This document shows positions 26,390-36,206 of a DNA stretch of 64,000 bases, in pieces. Each line of letters begins with the position of its first letter. The first letter of the stretch is position 1. The stretch is from Euryarchaeota archaeon UBA86. GTDB taxonomy: Archaea > Thermoplasmatota > Poseidoniia > Poseidoniales > Thalassarchaeaceae. Location: the NCBI GenBank assembly GCA_002503055.1, contig DAQX01000026.1, forward strand, positions 34,598 through 98,597, in the 5' to 3' direction. The position numbers were made by a program, and so were the translations under genes. The notes below the pieces were generated by a model. It had not been told where the DNA came from and made no database searches. It saw nothing but the letters and a program-made list of their open reading frames with translations.

Positions 26390-27619
26390 ATGTTCCCTGA
26401 GTGTATAGACTGCAGGGGCACCAAGGGGTTGTGTGGAATTTCTCCTTGTCCCTTGCTGGCCGAGATCAGGTCCAAGCTTCCAACTACTGAGTCAAGTAGT
26501 GTGAGTGAGTTAGTGGGCCCCAGCCCGCCGTCTATGTTTGTCGGCAGACATGGCTATCCCGATGTTAGAGCCGGTCCGAGTGCGACCTGGGCTGCCGATG
26601 AGAGAGATATCCCGCAACTTGTTAGTGGGGACCCTGCCGATTTATTTGGCAGACCTCTGGAAGAGGTCGCTGCAAGGCACGCCAATCTGATTACAGGAGG
26701 TCAGGTGATGCGAGTCCGTAGTGCTCGAACGCCTGACCAGATGCTGGAGACGACTCAAGAGATTGCAATGGCGGACAAGAGTGTGGATGTGGAATTGGAT
26801 TTCGCTCGGCCTATTGCTGTAGGCCGTAATCCTACATTCGATAGTATGAGTACTCCTCTAGGCCCTTCGGGAGAGGTTCTTCGAGCCGAGGTTGTAGGAC
26901 ATGCGAGTGTGCCACGTAAGGTTGATTCGATTGCAAATGAGAATGATTTGTTGGCCTTTGATGCGATTGATGAGTTGAGTTATGCGTCGATTGGAGAGGC
27001 TCAGATTTCACGTCTACTCTCTGCAGGTCTGCTAGGTAAGTCAGACAAAAGGAAACTAGTTCCTACTAGGTGGGGAATAACCGCTACTGATGATATGCTC
27101 AGTAAGCAGTTATGGGACAAGGTCAGACACTACCCTTCTATAGACAAAGTTCGTGTCTACGAGGCAACTTATCTTGACAATAGATTCCATGTTATCCTAA
27201 CTCCGGGACTGTGGGCTTTCCATATGCTAGAGGCTTGGACCCGTGGAAGTGTCTGGACTGGTACAGGAAAGGTTCTGGGAGACTGGGAGGATCTTGAGCC
27301 TCGCAAGGAATATGCTAATCGAATCACGGGTGCCTACTATTCTGCTAGGCTTGGTGTGTTAGAGCATATGGATTCAATTGGTCGTTCTGGGGCCTGTCTA
27401 ATCTGGAGAGATATCGGTCCAGAGTACTGGGCTCCTGTGGGAGTCTGGCTAATCAGGGAGACTGTTCGTCATGCGATGAATAGTAATCCGAGGGAGTTCG
27501 ACAATCTAGAGCAGGCGATAGCGTATGTTTCCCCAAGAGTCTCGGCCCCTGATGATTTGCGGAATAGTTGGTTTGTTAAACGTGGAAGGCAAATGAGACT
27601 GGATGCTTTTGCCGCCTAG
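26390..27619 (+). CDS. nreA: NreA-like DNA repair protein with PIP box
   Basis: A 409-residue archaeal DNA-repair protein of the Nre family. The N-terminal C-x2-C...CGISPC zinc motif (residues 5-20) and the body (VGRHGYPDVRAGPSATWAADERDIP, GPSGEVLRAEVVGHASVPRKVDS) are diagnostic. The C-terminus ends QMRLDAFAA, a PCNA-interacting box (Q-x2-L-x2-F), as described for other NreA proteins. Haloarchaeal NreA acts in survival after mitomycin C damage. The location beside primase and polymerase genes fits. Start is ATG at 26390. Confidence 0.93.
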   Translation: MFPECIDCRGTKGLCGISPCPLLAEIRSKLPTTESSSVSELVGPSPPSMFVGRHGYPDVRAGPSATWAADERDIPQLVSGDPADLFGRPLEEVAARHANLITGGQVMRVRSARTPDQMLETTQEIAMADKSVDVELDFARPIAVGRNPTFDSMSTPLGPSGEVLRAEVVGHASVPRKVDSIANENDLLAFDAIDELSYASIGEAQISRLLSAGLLGKSDKRKLVPTRWGITATDDMLSKQLWDKVRHYPSIDKVRVYEATYLDNRFHVILTPGLWAFHMLEAWTRGSVWTGTGKVLGDWEDLEPRKEYANRITGAYYSARLGVLEHMDSIGRSGACLIWRDIGPEYWAPVGVWLIRETVRHAMNSNPREFDNLEQAIAYVSPRVSAPDDLRNSWFVKRGRQMRLDAFAA

Positions 27620-28260
27620 CGCGAACTGTCTAGAAAGTCGCCCACAATCTCGCTCTCGGCCTTTACCAATTGCTCTGCTACTGTAGATTTGGACAGACCT
27701 AACTTAGAGGCTAGTCCTCTGATTGAGATTTTCTTCGGAACCTCGTACCACCCATTCCTATGCGCCACCTTGATTATCCTGTGTTGCTGCAAGGTCGGAC
27801 CCTTCTGGACCATGCCCTCTGAGGACTTCGCAGAAGTGATTCTCTCCACAGGTACGGCTTCTCTTACTTCTCTTAGGAAGTTCACCATTGAGGACTGTCT
27901 GCCCGCTACCTGTATGATCAATCCATTCGATGTCAGGTTGGTTCCAGCCAGTAAAGTGAGGTCTCTAGACTCAAAGAAGCGACCTACAAGCTCCTGGTCA
28001 AATTCTAGAGATACTAAGTGATGAGTTAGATATTCAGTGGTCCACTCTTCTAATATTTCAACCACAGTAACTCCGCCGATTCTGAATCCTGGTGGAAGAC
28101 AGTTGCCATCAGTGGTGATACATTCACACATTACCCTCAGGCGACCATCGATCTGGTCAAGGATTCCACGGTAATCCCAACTTACTGCCTGTAGGGCCGC
28201 CTGAACCCTTTGGTCGTGTTCTATCGATGGGATTGAGCACTCGACTCTGACCGCCCTCAT
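27616..28260 (-). CDS. Bacterio-opsin-activator type HTH regulator (HTH_10)
   Basis: A 214-residue protein with an N-terminal sensor-like domain of about 140 residues and a C-terminal HTH_10: KISIRGLASKLGLSKSTVAEQLVKAESEIVGDFL. This winged helix is characteristic of haloarchaeal and Thermoplasmatales regulators such as Bat. Ligand and targets are unknown. The stop overlaps nreA by four bases tail to tail. Gap to the surface protein behind it is 66 bp. Confidence 0.85.
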   Translation of the reverse strand: MRAVRVECSIPSIEHDQRVQAALQAVSWDYRGILDQIDGRLRVMCECITTDGNCLPPGFRIGGVTVVEILEEWTTEYLTHHLVSLEFDQELVGRFFESRDLTLLAGTNLTSNGLIIQVAGRQSSMVNFLREVREAVPVERITSAKSSEGMVQKGPTLQQHRIIKVAHRNGWYEVPKKISIRGLASKLGLSKSTVAEQLVKAESEIVGDFLDSSR

Positions 28261-28326
28261 CTTGACCCTCCTAGACCTGAGGCATCATATGTGGTTAAGA
28301 AAATGATTCATGCTTGTTCGGTGTGA

Positions 28327-31300
28327 TTAGTTCCTACGCCTTCTCGCTCTATCCTCGTTTTCCAATATGGCCTTAGCAACCTCAGGAGAGTAGCCAAGGT
28401 CAGACAGATCTCTGACCTGCTTGTCAGAATCTTCTGCGACATCAATGGTGATGGTCGAGTCACTCATTGTCTGCTCGACTGACCAAGTCTGGTCCTCCAT
28501 ATGGATACGTGAACGAGTAGTGCGAGCAGATATCACCATGCCCGCAAGGAGCAGTACTACCACGCTTGCAGCCATCAATGTCATGAATGAATTACTGCGT
28601 AGAGTGTAGAGCAGTCTACCGGTAACTCGGTCATCCTCTAGAGAGTCCATACAACCATCTCCGTCTATGTCCGATCCGGAGGAGGAGTCCCAATTGCTAA
28701 GGCCCAATGGGCAACTGTCAGATGTGTCAGGAACTCCGTCACCATCATCATCCCAATCCTCAGTTGCATCATCGCACCCATCTCTGTCGAAGTCTGAAGT
28801 CATACTGACAGTCTGAGGGCATGAGTCATGCTCGTCGAATACGCCATCTCCATCATCATCGAAGTCTACTGTATCGATACATCCGTCTGAGTCGTAATCC
28901 TCCTCTAGAGTTGATACCCAAGTGGAGGTCGGATCTCCCTCGCAGTTGTCGTAAATTGATTCAATTCCGTCATTGTCGAGATCTTTGTCCTCCGTGTTAT
29001 CGTCGCAACCGTCCCCATCACTGTCCATATGTGATTCAGCAATTGCTGAGCTCCTGACACAGGCGTCATCCCAGTCTAAGTAGCCGTCATCGTCGTCATC
29101 GAGGTCTTCGTACTCATCGTGACAGCCGTCTGAATCCCAGTCATTGAGAGGCGTGGAGGTCCATCCGAGCATTCCAGTAGGGCAGTTGTCATCAATATCC
29201 AAGACCTCATCATTGTCCCTGTCAAAGTCCTCGGAATAGTCGTGACAACCGTCTGAGTCGTAATCGCTGGCTGGCTCTGAGAACCATACTGTCATGCCGG
29301 TAGGACACAAGTCATTGAGATCTGGAATCTGATCGTTATCGTCATCTAGGTCCTCAAGGTCATGGCAACCATCACCATCGTGGTCAAACAGTAGACTGGT
29401 CCACCACGACATCCCTGATGGACATTCATCATCCACATCCAGATAGGGGTCGTTATCGTCATTGTCATCCTCATCTGCATCTCGACATCCGTCGTTATCA
29501 TTGTCTTCTGAAATTCCGGACCAGTACTGTGCTCCGTTTGGACACATGTCGAGGTGATTCGCGACCCCGTCACCGTCGTTATCGGGATCCTCGTGCACAT
29601 CGTCACAACCGTCATTGTCGAGGTCGATGTGCTCACCCATGTAGCCAGACGGGCAAGAGTCGTCGACATCTGGATAGTCATCGTTGTCGTCATTAAGATC
29701 CTCAGTGGAGTCTCTGCAGCCATCGCCATCGTGGTCGGTGTCTACATCCGAGTACCAACCGGACTCACCAAACTGACAGTCGTCATTGTAATCGAGAACT
29801 CCATCACCATCATCGTCATTCCAGTCTCCTTGATTGACTAGTTCGACTAGGAAAGTCTTGGTGGCGGAGGCTTCTTCCTTGCTGGACGAGGTCACAAAGA
29901 CGGAGAGTTCGAAACTCTGATCCTCATTCACATCCTGTAGATCTGGGGCGCGGATGAATAAATTGAGATCTGCAGTAGATCCTTCGACAAGAGTTGTTGT
30001 GCTCTGATATGTATTCGAGAATCCAACTTCTAATTGCCAGTGATCAGGAGCATCAGAGGTGTCAGCTACAACAATATCGCTGCCTCCGGGTATCTTGATT
30101 CCTCTCAACAGCATTCCGACTTCAGCAGACTGTCCGGGCTGGAATGTAATCTCATCATCCATTCCCGGGTCAAGTTCGATTGCCATGTTGTAGACATTCT
30201 CGGACCACATGCAGACATCCCACTTGTCCTCAGAGGTGGTGTCCTCAGAACAATCAGGGGTCGTCCAGATGATGTCCCGGTTGGGCCAGTCGAAGTTGAC
30301 TATTGGTTGCGAACTGGAGTCCAGTCCGGAGCCAAACACGCCCATCAGATTGTCATTGCTGGTAGTGATTACGCGAGTGTTGATGACACCGTACGCCTGG
30401 TCGAGCATTCTACCCAGAGGCATTTCACCATCAACCAACTGAGGAGAGAGGATTCTTGTCCACCTCAACTCAACTCTACTGTTCTCATCATCGGTGTTCG
30501 GAGTGGACTCGAACCATGTGATGTGTATTGAGCCATCATTGTCGAAGTCGACTCTCGGATTAGAACCCCAAGTCATGTCAGAGCCCAGTACTGGAGAGTC
30601 CGAAACTACGGCGACCTCACTCATGTCTAGGCCGTCAGCCTCGCCGTCGAGTACTCCTGCTCGGTCGAGATCAATCTGCATATAGTGGAGTTGTGATGGG
30701 CCGACCTTGCTAGGAATAACTGAGCGACCGTCGACCCAGACGACATGGATATTGCCAGCATCGTCGACATTGACATCGGGGCTGGAACTCCAGCCATGTC
30801 CGTTGGTAAGTCTAGTGTCGTTGACTAGAACGAAGTGCCCGATAGTGCCCCATCCACCTCCGTCTTGCCAGACATAGTCCAATGAGGGTCCGATGTCCTC
30901 GACATACTGTCCCGTGACAGGATCAATGGATGTGGCTGGATCGCCTGGTTGCCAGGTGGACCGTGGATTGTTCAGAAGTGAGTATGGATTGAGTACAGTC
31001 AGGAAGGTCTCAGTGGAGCCTGTTGCCGTTGTTAGGGCTATTATTGACTGCACTAGAGCCTGCATTTCCTCAGTATAGTTGGCAAGTGGGATTGACACAT
31101 CGTCTATCCAAGCAGAATCGCTTCCAGAACTGACACTTCCATCCTTGACATAGGTCCATTTCAGAGTGTGTTGACCCAAAGATACTGGTGTCGAGAAATT
31201 ACCACTTTGAGTGCCGGACCATTGCGCTAGTTGTACCCCATCAATAGAGAAGGTCAGGAAGTCGAAGTTGGCCTCCGAAGAGACATTGTATGCGAAACTC

Positions 31301-33507
31301 AGTGTTCCGTTCGACATGACTCCGGTGAACTCTAGGCTTGTGCTCTCGCCATCTGAAATATCTCCCGATCTAGCAGAGTATGTTCCCGAAATGGGGGTCG
31401 AAGACGGATTTGTGGCCGAGACATACGCGTAGTCTGCAGAAACCGATGTGCCGCCGTCTCCATAGGTGTCATTCAGGTAGATTGTATAGTTGCCAGCACC
31501 AGTGAAACTCACCAGCACTCCGTTGTAGTGGTTGTACACTGAGCTGCTGTTGAACGATGCCACAGTTCCATCTGGCATAACGACATCCATGCTGAACTCA
31601 GACGCCCACCCGTCCACGGTCACGGTTAGATCGACTGTTTCTCCGGCTGGGTGAGTATAGTTACAGGACAGAGAGTAAAACGATGGGTTACCAGCTGAAC
31701 CACCAATGTCGCACAGATTCGCTTGTGAGTATACAATGCCGTTGTTGGCCGCTTCAACAAACCATGAGTTGTTCGCGTTACCGGATAGTCCCCAACCATT
31801 ACTCAGATATCCCGACTCGAAATCGCCCTCGAAGTTGGCCATGTTGTCTGTCGGATAGAGGAACATGTCTCCTCCAGCGTCTGTGGTGTTGACTGCTGAA
31901 TCGTCGCAGGTTCTGTCATGGATTCCTGTCGTATTACTCGCACACTGGGCTAGGTCCATCATGTGCGAGCGTACATGGGTGTCGTTGGCCCATATCGTGC
32001 TTGCTCCATATGATGTGGTTCCAGCAACTGGAATTGGAATTATGCCAGCGCTTACGCAAGCGTCGTGGGCCTCGCTGATACTTTGGTAGTCATCGGCTTC
32101 CTGGGCCTGCGCCCCATTACCAGAGCCTCCGAATGGACCCTCATCAGAGACCGGAATAATCAGCTTGGTCGCGTTTGGGTTCCACTGGTGATCTACAGCG
32201 GTGGCAGGATCTCCTGGGGTCATGCCGGAGTTGTCGCGCCACGAGAGGCAAGCCCAAGTCGAGCCTGGTCCCCACATCTCACTATTGTAGCCCCAGTCCG
32301 ATGGAATGGACAGTGAGGAATTGTTGTACATGACTGCACCTAGAGTGCGAATCCCTCCAGTGGTGTCGGAGGCGTTCTGGCCTAGATATGTCGATCTTGG
32401 TCCTTCTGTACCGCTCCCTCCGACAATGTAACCATCCTCGCAGTTCTTGTGGCTAGAGGCGTGATACATGGTTCCGCTTAGTGCGTACAGTGTCTCTAGG
32501 ACTGTTATACTGGCTGCCTCTAGCATGGGCTTGACCCCTTGGAAGTACTCACCGCTGGTCAAATTACCACCGTAGAATACAGCGCACATGTCTCTCCATT
32601 CCTCGGTCATAGAACCGGATGTATCGAGTAGTCCCACATACTCAACAAGGCTTCCGCGGGTATCTTCCCAGACCACTATTACTGTGTTGTTTGTCCCCAT
32701 TGATACTGCTGGATTACCCTTGAAACCTAGTGCGGGCGTGATGATTGAGTTGTTGATCTGTACTGCGAAATTTCCGGATGAGTCATAGGTCAACATGGTG
32801 TAATAAATCAGAGGAGTGCCAAAGTACAATCCCTGAGGATCGTATGTGTCGACCCATACGACATGAGCACCGTCATAGGAGTCGATTGCTATGTCCGGGT
32901 CGTTACGCACTCCGGTGCCGTCGGCAACTGTGTAGGATGCTAGTGTCATATTGGCAATGTCGCCGGAGTCGCCGTCGCGGTCATCCTGTGAAGGGTCGAG
33001 TAGTACATACAGAATTTCTATGTCAGTAATCGCCCAAACAATGTGGGCTCGCCTGTTTGAGTCGACCACAAGGGATGGGCTAGAGATTGATGTCGAATTG
33101 TTGGCCCCAATGAGAGTATTGGAAATCAATACGGTGTCGACGCCATTGGTCGAAATTAGTGCGTATTGTAGCAACGGCTGAGAGCCGTTCTCGACCCAAA
33201 CAATGTGAACTCTGCTGAGGTCATCCATCACGCCTGTAATCTCAACTGGGTTAGATGTGTTAAGGTTCGACATGATGGTCTGGGTGGCGCTATCATTCAG
33301 TGTGTTATTCGCTGTCTCATTACGAGTCTCGGACGGTTCGAGGAACGAGACATCGGTGGACAATGAAGGAGCGAATAAGGAAGCCAACATGATAGATGTC
33401 AGGAATATTGTAAGTTGTTTCTTTCTGGTATTGAGAATCCTATCATTTCTAGTTGGCAGGGTGTATCTGTCTTGGGCGGGCTGTCGAACCATGCTTCGGC
33501 AGGGCAC
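28327..33507 (-). CDS. Giant secreted VWA/thrombospondin type 3 repeat protein
   Basis: A 1726-residue surface protein. An N-terminal signal (KKQLTIFLTSIMLASLFAPS) follows a basic stretch. Beta-rich repeats with W-E-D/W-V-D-like ends recur (HIVWAITD, HVVWVDTY, VVVWEDTR). A VWA domain has its MIDAS D295-T-S297-G-S299, and jelly-roll-like beta sandwiches follow. Ten tandem acidic calcium-binding units occupy the C-terminal quarter. One membrane helix (ASVVVLLLAGMVISA) leads to a cytoplasmic tail containing a UBA-like LSDLGYSPEVAKAILENED and RRRR end. Adhesion or cell-envelope function is inferred. The start is either M1 or the Met five codons later. Abundant negative charge is typical of surface proteins of salt-water archaea. 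Confidence 0.85.
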   Translation of the reverse strand: MPCRSMVRQPAQDRYTLPTRNDRILNTRKKQLTIFLTSIMLASLFAPSLSTDVSFLEPSETRNETANNTLNDSATQTIMSNLNTSNPVEITGVMDDLSRVHIVWVENGSQPLLQYALISTNGVDTVLISNTLIGANNSTSISSPSLVVDSNRRAHIVWAITDIEILYVLLDPSQDDRDGDSGDIANMTLASYTVADGTGVRNDPDIAIDSYDGAHVVWVDTYDPQGLYFGTPLIYYTMLTYDSSGNFAVQINNSIITPALGFKGNPAVSMGTNNTVIVVWEDTRGSLVEYVGLLDTSGSMTEEWRDMCAVFYGGNLTSGEYFQGVKPMLEAASITVLETLYALSGTMYHASSHKNCEDGYIVGGSGTEGPRSTYLGQNASDTTGGIRTLGAVMYNNSSLSIPSDWGYNSEMWGPGSTWACLSWRDNSGMTPGDPATAVDHQWNPNATKLIIPVSDEGPFGGSGNGAQAQEADDYQSISEAHDACVSAGIIPIPVAGTTSYGASTIWANDTHVRSHMMDLAQCASNTTGIHDRTCDDSAVNTTDAGGDMFLYPTDNMANFEGDFESGYLSNGWGLSGNANNSWFVEAANNGIVYSQANLCDIGGSAGNPSFYSLSCNYTHPAGETVDLTVTVDGWASEFSMDVVMPDGTVASFNSSSVYNHYNGVLVSFTGAGNYTIYLNDTYGDGGTSVSADYAYVSATNPSSTPISGTYSARSGDISDGESTSLEFTGVMSNGTLSFAYNVSSEANFDFLTFSIDGVQLAQWSGTQSGNFSTPVSLGQHTLKWTYVKDGSVSSGSDSAWIDDVSIPLANYTEEMQALVQSIIALTTATGSTETFLTVLNPYSLLNNPRSTWQPGDPATSIDPVTGQYVEDIGPSLDYVWQDGGGWGTIGHFVLVNDTRLTNGHGWSSSPDVNVDDAGNIHVVWVDGRSVIPSKVGPSQLHYMQIDLDRAGVLDGEADGLDMSEVAVVSDSPVLGSDMTWGSNPRVDFDNDGSIHITWFESTPNTDDENSRVELRWTRILSPQLVDGEMPLGRMLDQAYGVINTRVITTSNDNLMGVFGSGLDSSSQPIVNFDWPNRDIIWTTPDCSEDTTSEDKWDVCMWSENVYNMAIELDPGMDDEITFQPGQSAEVGMLLRGIKIPGGSDIVVADTSDAPDHWQLEVGFSNTYQSTTTLVEGSTADLNLFIRAPDLQDVNEDQSFELSVFVTSSSKEEASATKTFLVELVNQGDWNDDDGDGVLDYNDDCQFGESGWYSDVDTDHDGDGCRDSTEDLNDDNDDYPDVDDSCPSGYMGEHIDLDNDGCDDVHEDPDNDGDGVANHLDMCPNGAQYWSGISEDNDNDGCRDADEDDNDDNDPYLDVDDECPSGMSWWTSLLFDHDGDGCHDLEDLDDDNDQIPDLNDLCPTGMTVWFSEPASDYDSDGCHDYSEDFDRDNDEVLDIDDNCPTGMLGWTSTPLNDWDSDGCHDEYEDLDDDDDGYLDWDDACVRSSAIAESHMDSDGDGCDDNTEDKDLDNDGIESIYDNCEGDPTSTWVSTLEEDYDSDGCIDTVDFDDDGDGVFDEHDSCPQTVSMTSDFDRDGCDDATEDWDDDGDGVPDTSDSCPLGLSNWDSSSGSDIDGDGCMDSLEDDRVTGRLLYTLRSNSFMTLMAASVVVLLLAGMVISARTTRSRIHMEDQTWSVEQTMSDSTITIDVAEDSDKQVRDLSDLGYSPEVAKAILENEDRARRRRN
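28640..29830 (-). repeat. Ten thrombospondin type 3-like units, each with two Cys
   Basis: Coding repeat within the giant surface protein. Each unit of about 35-42 residues runs D-x-C-P-x-G... then aromatic/Ser, D-x-D-x-D-G-C-x-D, then E-D-x-D-D-D-N-D. The first Cys follows an Asp pair and the second lies in DGC. Shared DNA patterns generate several spurious antisense open frames here. Confidence 0.88.
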
Positions 33508-33578
33508 AGTAAGAGGTTAGTAGGGCCACCGGACATGTCCGATAAAGACGATTTTTGATGAGTTTGTTGAATATTGGC

Positions 33579-34853
33579 TCATCCGTTCTGTAGAGCCTTA
33601 ATCCTGTCCTGATGAATCTTCTCCCACGGGAAATGGCCGTCCTCTGTTGGACTGCGGCCGAAGTGTCCGCCTGAAGCTGTGACGAGGTATATTGGTCGCT
33701 TCAGGTCAAGGTCTCGAATCATCGCGGCTGGCCTCCAGTCGAATGCACTCTGGATTCTCCTCGATAGTTCTAGGTCAGAGATAGTTCCCGTTCCAAAGGT
33801 GTTGACAAGTAATCCAATTGGCCGTGCTACTCCGATTGCATAGGAGACTTGGACTTCGCAACGGTCTGCCAGTCCTGCTGCTACGACATGCTTCGCAGCC
33901 CATCTAGCATGGTATGCTGCAGTGCGATCTACTTTGGAAGGGTCCTTGCCACTGAATGCTCCTCCGCCATGCATTCCTCCCCCATATGTATCGACGATGA
34001 TTTTGCGGCCTGTGAGTCCGGCATCTGAGTAGGGTCCACCAGGATCGGGGAAGGACCCAGTGCCATTGACTATCAGTTTGGAAGTATCGAATCCTTTGAG
34101 CCAGCGCTCAGGGATTGCATGCTTGACCACATGCTCCCAAACTTTGTCTCGAATGAACTGCCTCTGGCCCTCCTCATTTGGAGAGAATCCGCCTGCGTCT
34201 TTCGCGTGCTGTACTGCGATGACGATTGTATCTACAGTTTCTGGGTAGCGTCCCCCGTCCCCATTCTCTATTCGATCGCTGTCCAGCCTTACCGAGACCT
34301 GGCTCTTACCATCAGGTCTCATCCAAGGAATCTCGCCAGTGTCCTGTATCATGTCTAATCTACGAGTGAGTCTTTGAGAAAGGGCGGCTGCTATTGGGAA
34401 ATGTCGTCCACTGAGCTCATCAGTATCCTCTGTTTCATTACAAGCGAATCCGAACATTATGCCCTGATCGCCTGCGCCCTGAGATTCTATGTCCCCATCC
34501 ACTCCCTGACTGATGTACTGAGATTGAGTTGTGATGTATGTGTGAACCTCACAAAGTTCTGTAGAAGTCGCGTCCATTCCAATAGTGTGATCGTTGTAAC
34601 CAATTGAAGTGGCGGTGTCTCGCGCTATGGCCTCGTAGTCTGGAGTGCTTCCTGCTAGACTGACTTCTCCGGCAAGGACAATGGCAGCCTTGCCTTCGAC
34701 TCCCTTTACCATTGTCTCGACTGCTACTCTTGCATTGGAATCAATACTCAAACAGGCATCGAGGATGGCATCTGAGATCGCATCACAGAGCTTGTCGGGA
34801 TGTCCTGATGCAACGGATTCCGCTGTAGTGATTGGAGGAATCGTGTCAGTCAT
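33579..34853 (-). CDS. metK: Methionine adenosyltransferase, bacterial/eukaryotic family
   Basis: A 424-residue SAM synthetase. GAGDQGIMFGFACNET and GGGAFSGKDPSKVDRTAAY are the two classical signatures of the bacterial/eukaryotic MetK, and SVASGHPDKLCDAISDAILD holds the ATP-binding His. Most archaea instead use a separate, divergent MAT family, so acquisition from bacteria is likely. It supplies SAM for methylases and for SpeD at 48.6 kb. Longer than typical MetK (about 385-400) through an extra stretch of the type DTIVIAVQHAKDAGGFSPNEEG. Divergent from pcc1 with 73 bp between. Confidence 0.95.
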   Translation of the reverse strand: MTDTIPPITTAESVASGHPDKLCDAISDAILDACLSIDSNARVAVETMVKGVEGKAAIVLAGEVSLAGSTPDYEAIARDTATSIGYNDHTIGMDATSTELCEVHTYITTQSQYISQGVDGDIESQGAGDQGIMFGFACNETEDTDELSGRHFPIAAALSQRLTRRLDMIQDTGEIPWMRPDGKSQVSVRLDSDRIENGDGGRYPETVDTIVIAVQHAKDAGGFSPNEEGQRQFIRDKVWEHVVKHAIPERWLKGFDTSKLIVNGTGSFPDPGGPYSDAGLTGRKIIVDTYGGGMHGGGAFSGKDPSKVDRTAAYHARWAAKHVVAAGLADRCEVQVSYAIGVARPIGLLVNTFGTGTISDLELSRRIQSAFDWRPAAMIRDLDLKRPIYLVTASGGHFGRSPTEDGHFPWEKIHQDRIKALQNG

Positions 34854-34926
34854 GCTTTGCCGAGAGGGTGTCTATTCAAGAAGGCCGCGACCGCAGCAGC
34901 GAAAACCGATGTGCTGATCGCGGTGC

Positions 34927-35172
34927 ATGGGCGGCATAGAGGCAGAGATCGTCTGGTGCGGTGATGAGAAGCGAGCACGCAGTCTCTTGGCAGCAATCTC
35001 TCCTGATGATCCAGACTCCTTTGAAGCAGAAATTTCTGGAGAAGGAGATTCTGCAGAACTCAAGATTATTGTCTCAGGAGAGAAATTGGAGACGGTGCGC
35101 TCAACAGTGGACGATTTATTGGCCTGTCTGGCCGCGGCAGAGTCTAGTCTAGATGTCAGCGATTCTTCGTGA
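34927..35172 (+). CDS. KEOPS complex subunit Pcc1-like
   Basis: An 81-residue protein. The pattern (RARSLLAAISPDDPDSFEAEISGEGDSAELKIIVSGEKLETVRSTVDDLLACL) matches Pcc1, the dimerising small subunit of the KEOPS t6A-tRNA complex, including the R-x-T-x-[DN]-D-x-L motif. It works with Kae1/Bud32 and with TsaC (3303-3905) in t6A synthesis. No Kae1 is in the window. The 3' end overlaps the opposing FAD gene by 17 bp. Confidence 0.75.
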   Translation: MGGIEAEIVWCGDEKRARSLLAAISPDDPDSFEAEISGEGDSAELKIIVSGEKLETVRSTVDDLLACLAAAESSLDVSDSS

Positions 35173-36181
35173 GGGTTTTGGCAGCGGCCCTGCCAGTATC
35201 CACCGCAGCATCGCTCAGGTGATAGTCAGAAATCACATGCGCTCCCGCCAGACCAATTCCCGATTCAACATGTAGAGCAGTGTCCACGCGCTGCTCATGC
35301 GAGCAGGGGTGGAGCATCACAGATTCGGTAGAGCGTCTCACAGAAGTCATGTTCCTCCATCCCGAACAGCGGGAGTCTAGTATTTCCTTGATTTTAGTGA
35401 GAGCATCTGGCCCCTCGCCTGACAGGTTTACTGCATGAAGAATGGTGCAGGAATCGGGGTCTGCCCTCTCTGGAATGCGGTCCGGAGAGGTCATGTCAAC
35501 GGCAATGACTCCTGATTCCTCATCAAACAGCCCCGAGTACGGCCTCATCGGCCTGCCCTCTAGTGCTACATCGAGTGCTGCTACCCTGTGCTCGGTACAC
35601 TCGTGTAGTGGAGTTGCGTCCAGACCCGCAGTCTCCAGTAATTTTGCAGACAAAATTGGAGGAGTCGCAAGTACTACTGCATCACACTCGATTTCCTTAC
35701 CCGAGATTCTTACAGAAGATATTTTTCCTGAATTGAGATTGAATGATTCTGCAGTACTTCCTGGATCGAAAGTCACGCCAACCTGGTTTGCGGCTGCAAT
35801 CATTCTTCCTACTAAACTCGACCAACCTCCTCTGGGAATAACGAATTGTGGAATATTGTTGGCTATGTTATCTGTCGACATTGTGGTTAATACTTCCAGC
35901 GCTCGCTTCTTATCGCATCCAATCGGGTTGAAACTGTGTACATCCCACCTCTGTCCCAGAACTCTGGGTGCTCGTAGTTTCCTCAGAAGTTGATTCATTG
36001 CGCCCTTGCGTCTAAGCAGGTGCAAACCCGGATCGAGTAACCACTTCGAGTTCTCCCTCATCCTAACGCGTCCGCCTAGGATATCTCTCTGCTCTACCAG
36101 CATCACTTCGTGGCCGTCTGCGGCCAATTGAACTGAAGCGGCCAGGCCTGCGACTCCCCCGCCTACGACAATGCTGCGCAT
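35156..36181 (-). CDS. FAD-dependent amine oxidase/phytoene desaturase-like oxidoreductase
   Basis: A 341-residue flavoprotein. The FAD Rossmann start VVGGGVAGLAASVQLAADGHEVMLVEQRDILGGR has GxGxxG and the acidic ribose contact. AVVLATPPILSAK and the C-terminal GIGLAGAHVISDYHLSDAAVDTGRAAA complete the FAD-binding signature. It is shorter than typical carotenoid desaturases (about 500 residues). The natural substrate is unknown. Divergent from nadC by 25 bp. Confidence 0.8.
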   Translation of the reverse strand: MRSIVVGGGVAGLAASVQLAADGHEVMLVEQRDILGGRVRMRENSKWLLDPGLHLLRRKGAMNQLLRKLRAPRVLGQRWDVHSFNPIGCDKKRALEVLTTMSTDNIANNIPQFVIPRGGWSSLVGRMIAAANQVGVTFDPGSTAESFNLNSGKISSVRISGKEIECDAVVLATPPILSAKLLETAGLDATPLHECTEHRVAALDVALEGRPMRPYSGLFDEESGVIAVDMTSPDRIPERADPDSCTILHAVNLSGEGPDALTKIKEILDSRCSGWRNMTSVRRSTESVMLHPCSHEQRVDTALHVESGIGLAGAHVISDYHLSDAAVDTGRAAAKTLTKNR

Positions 36182-36206
36182 TGGATTCGCGTGGTGGTGC
36201 AGTCAA

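Noticed and set aside
29346..29841. Antisense frames across the thrombospondin repeats
   Set aside because: They are shadows of the repeated Asp/Gly codons (poly-His/Arg/Val-Ile-Thr patterns) in the opposite strand of the surface-protein gene.
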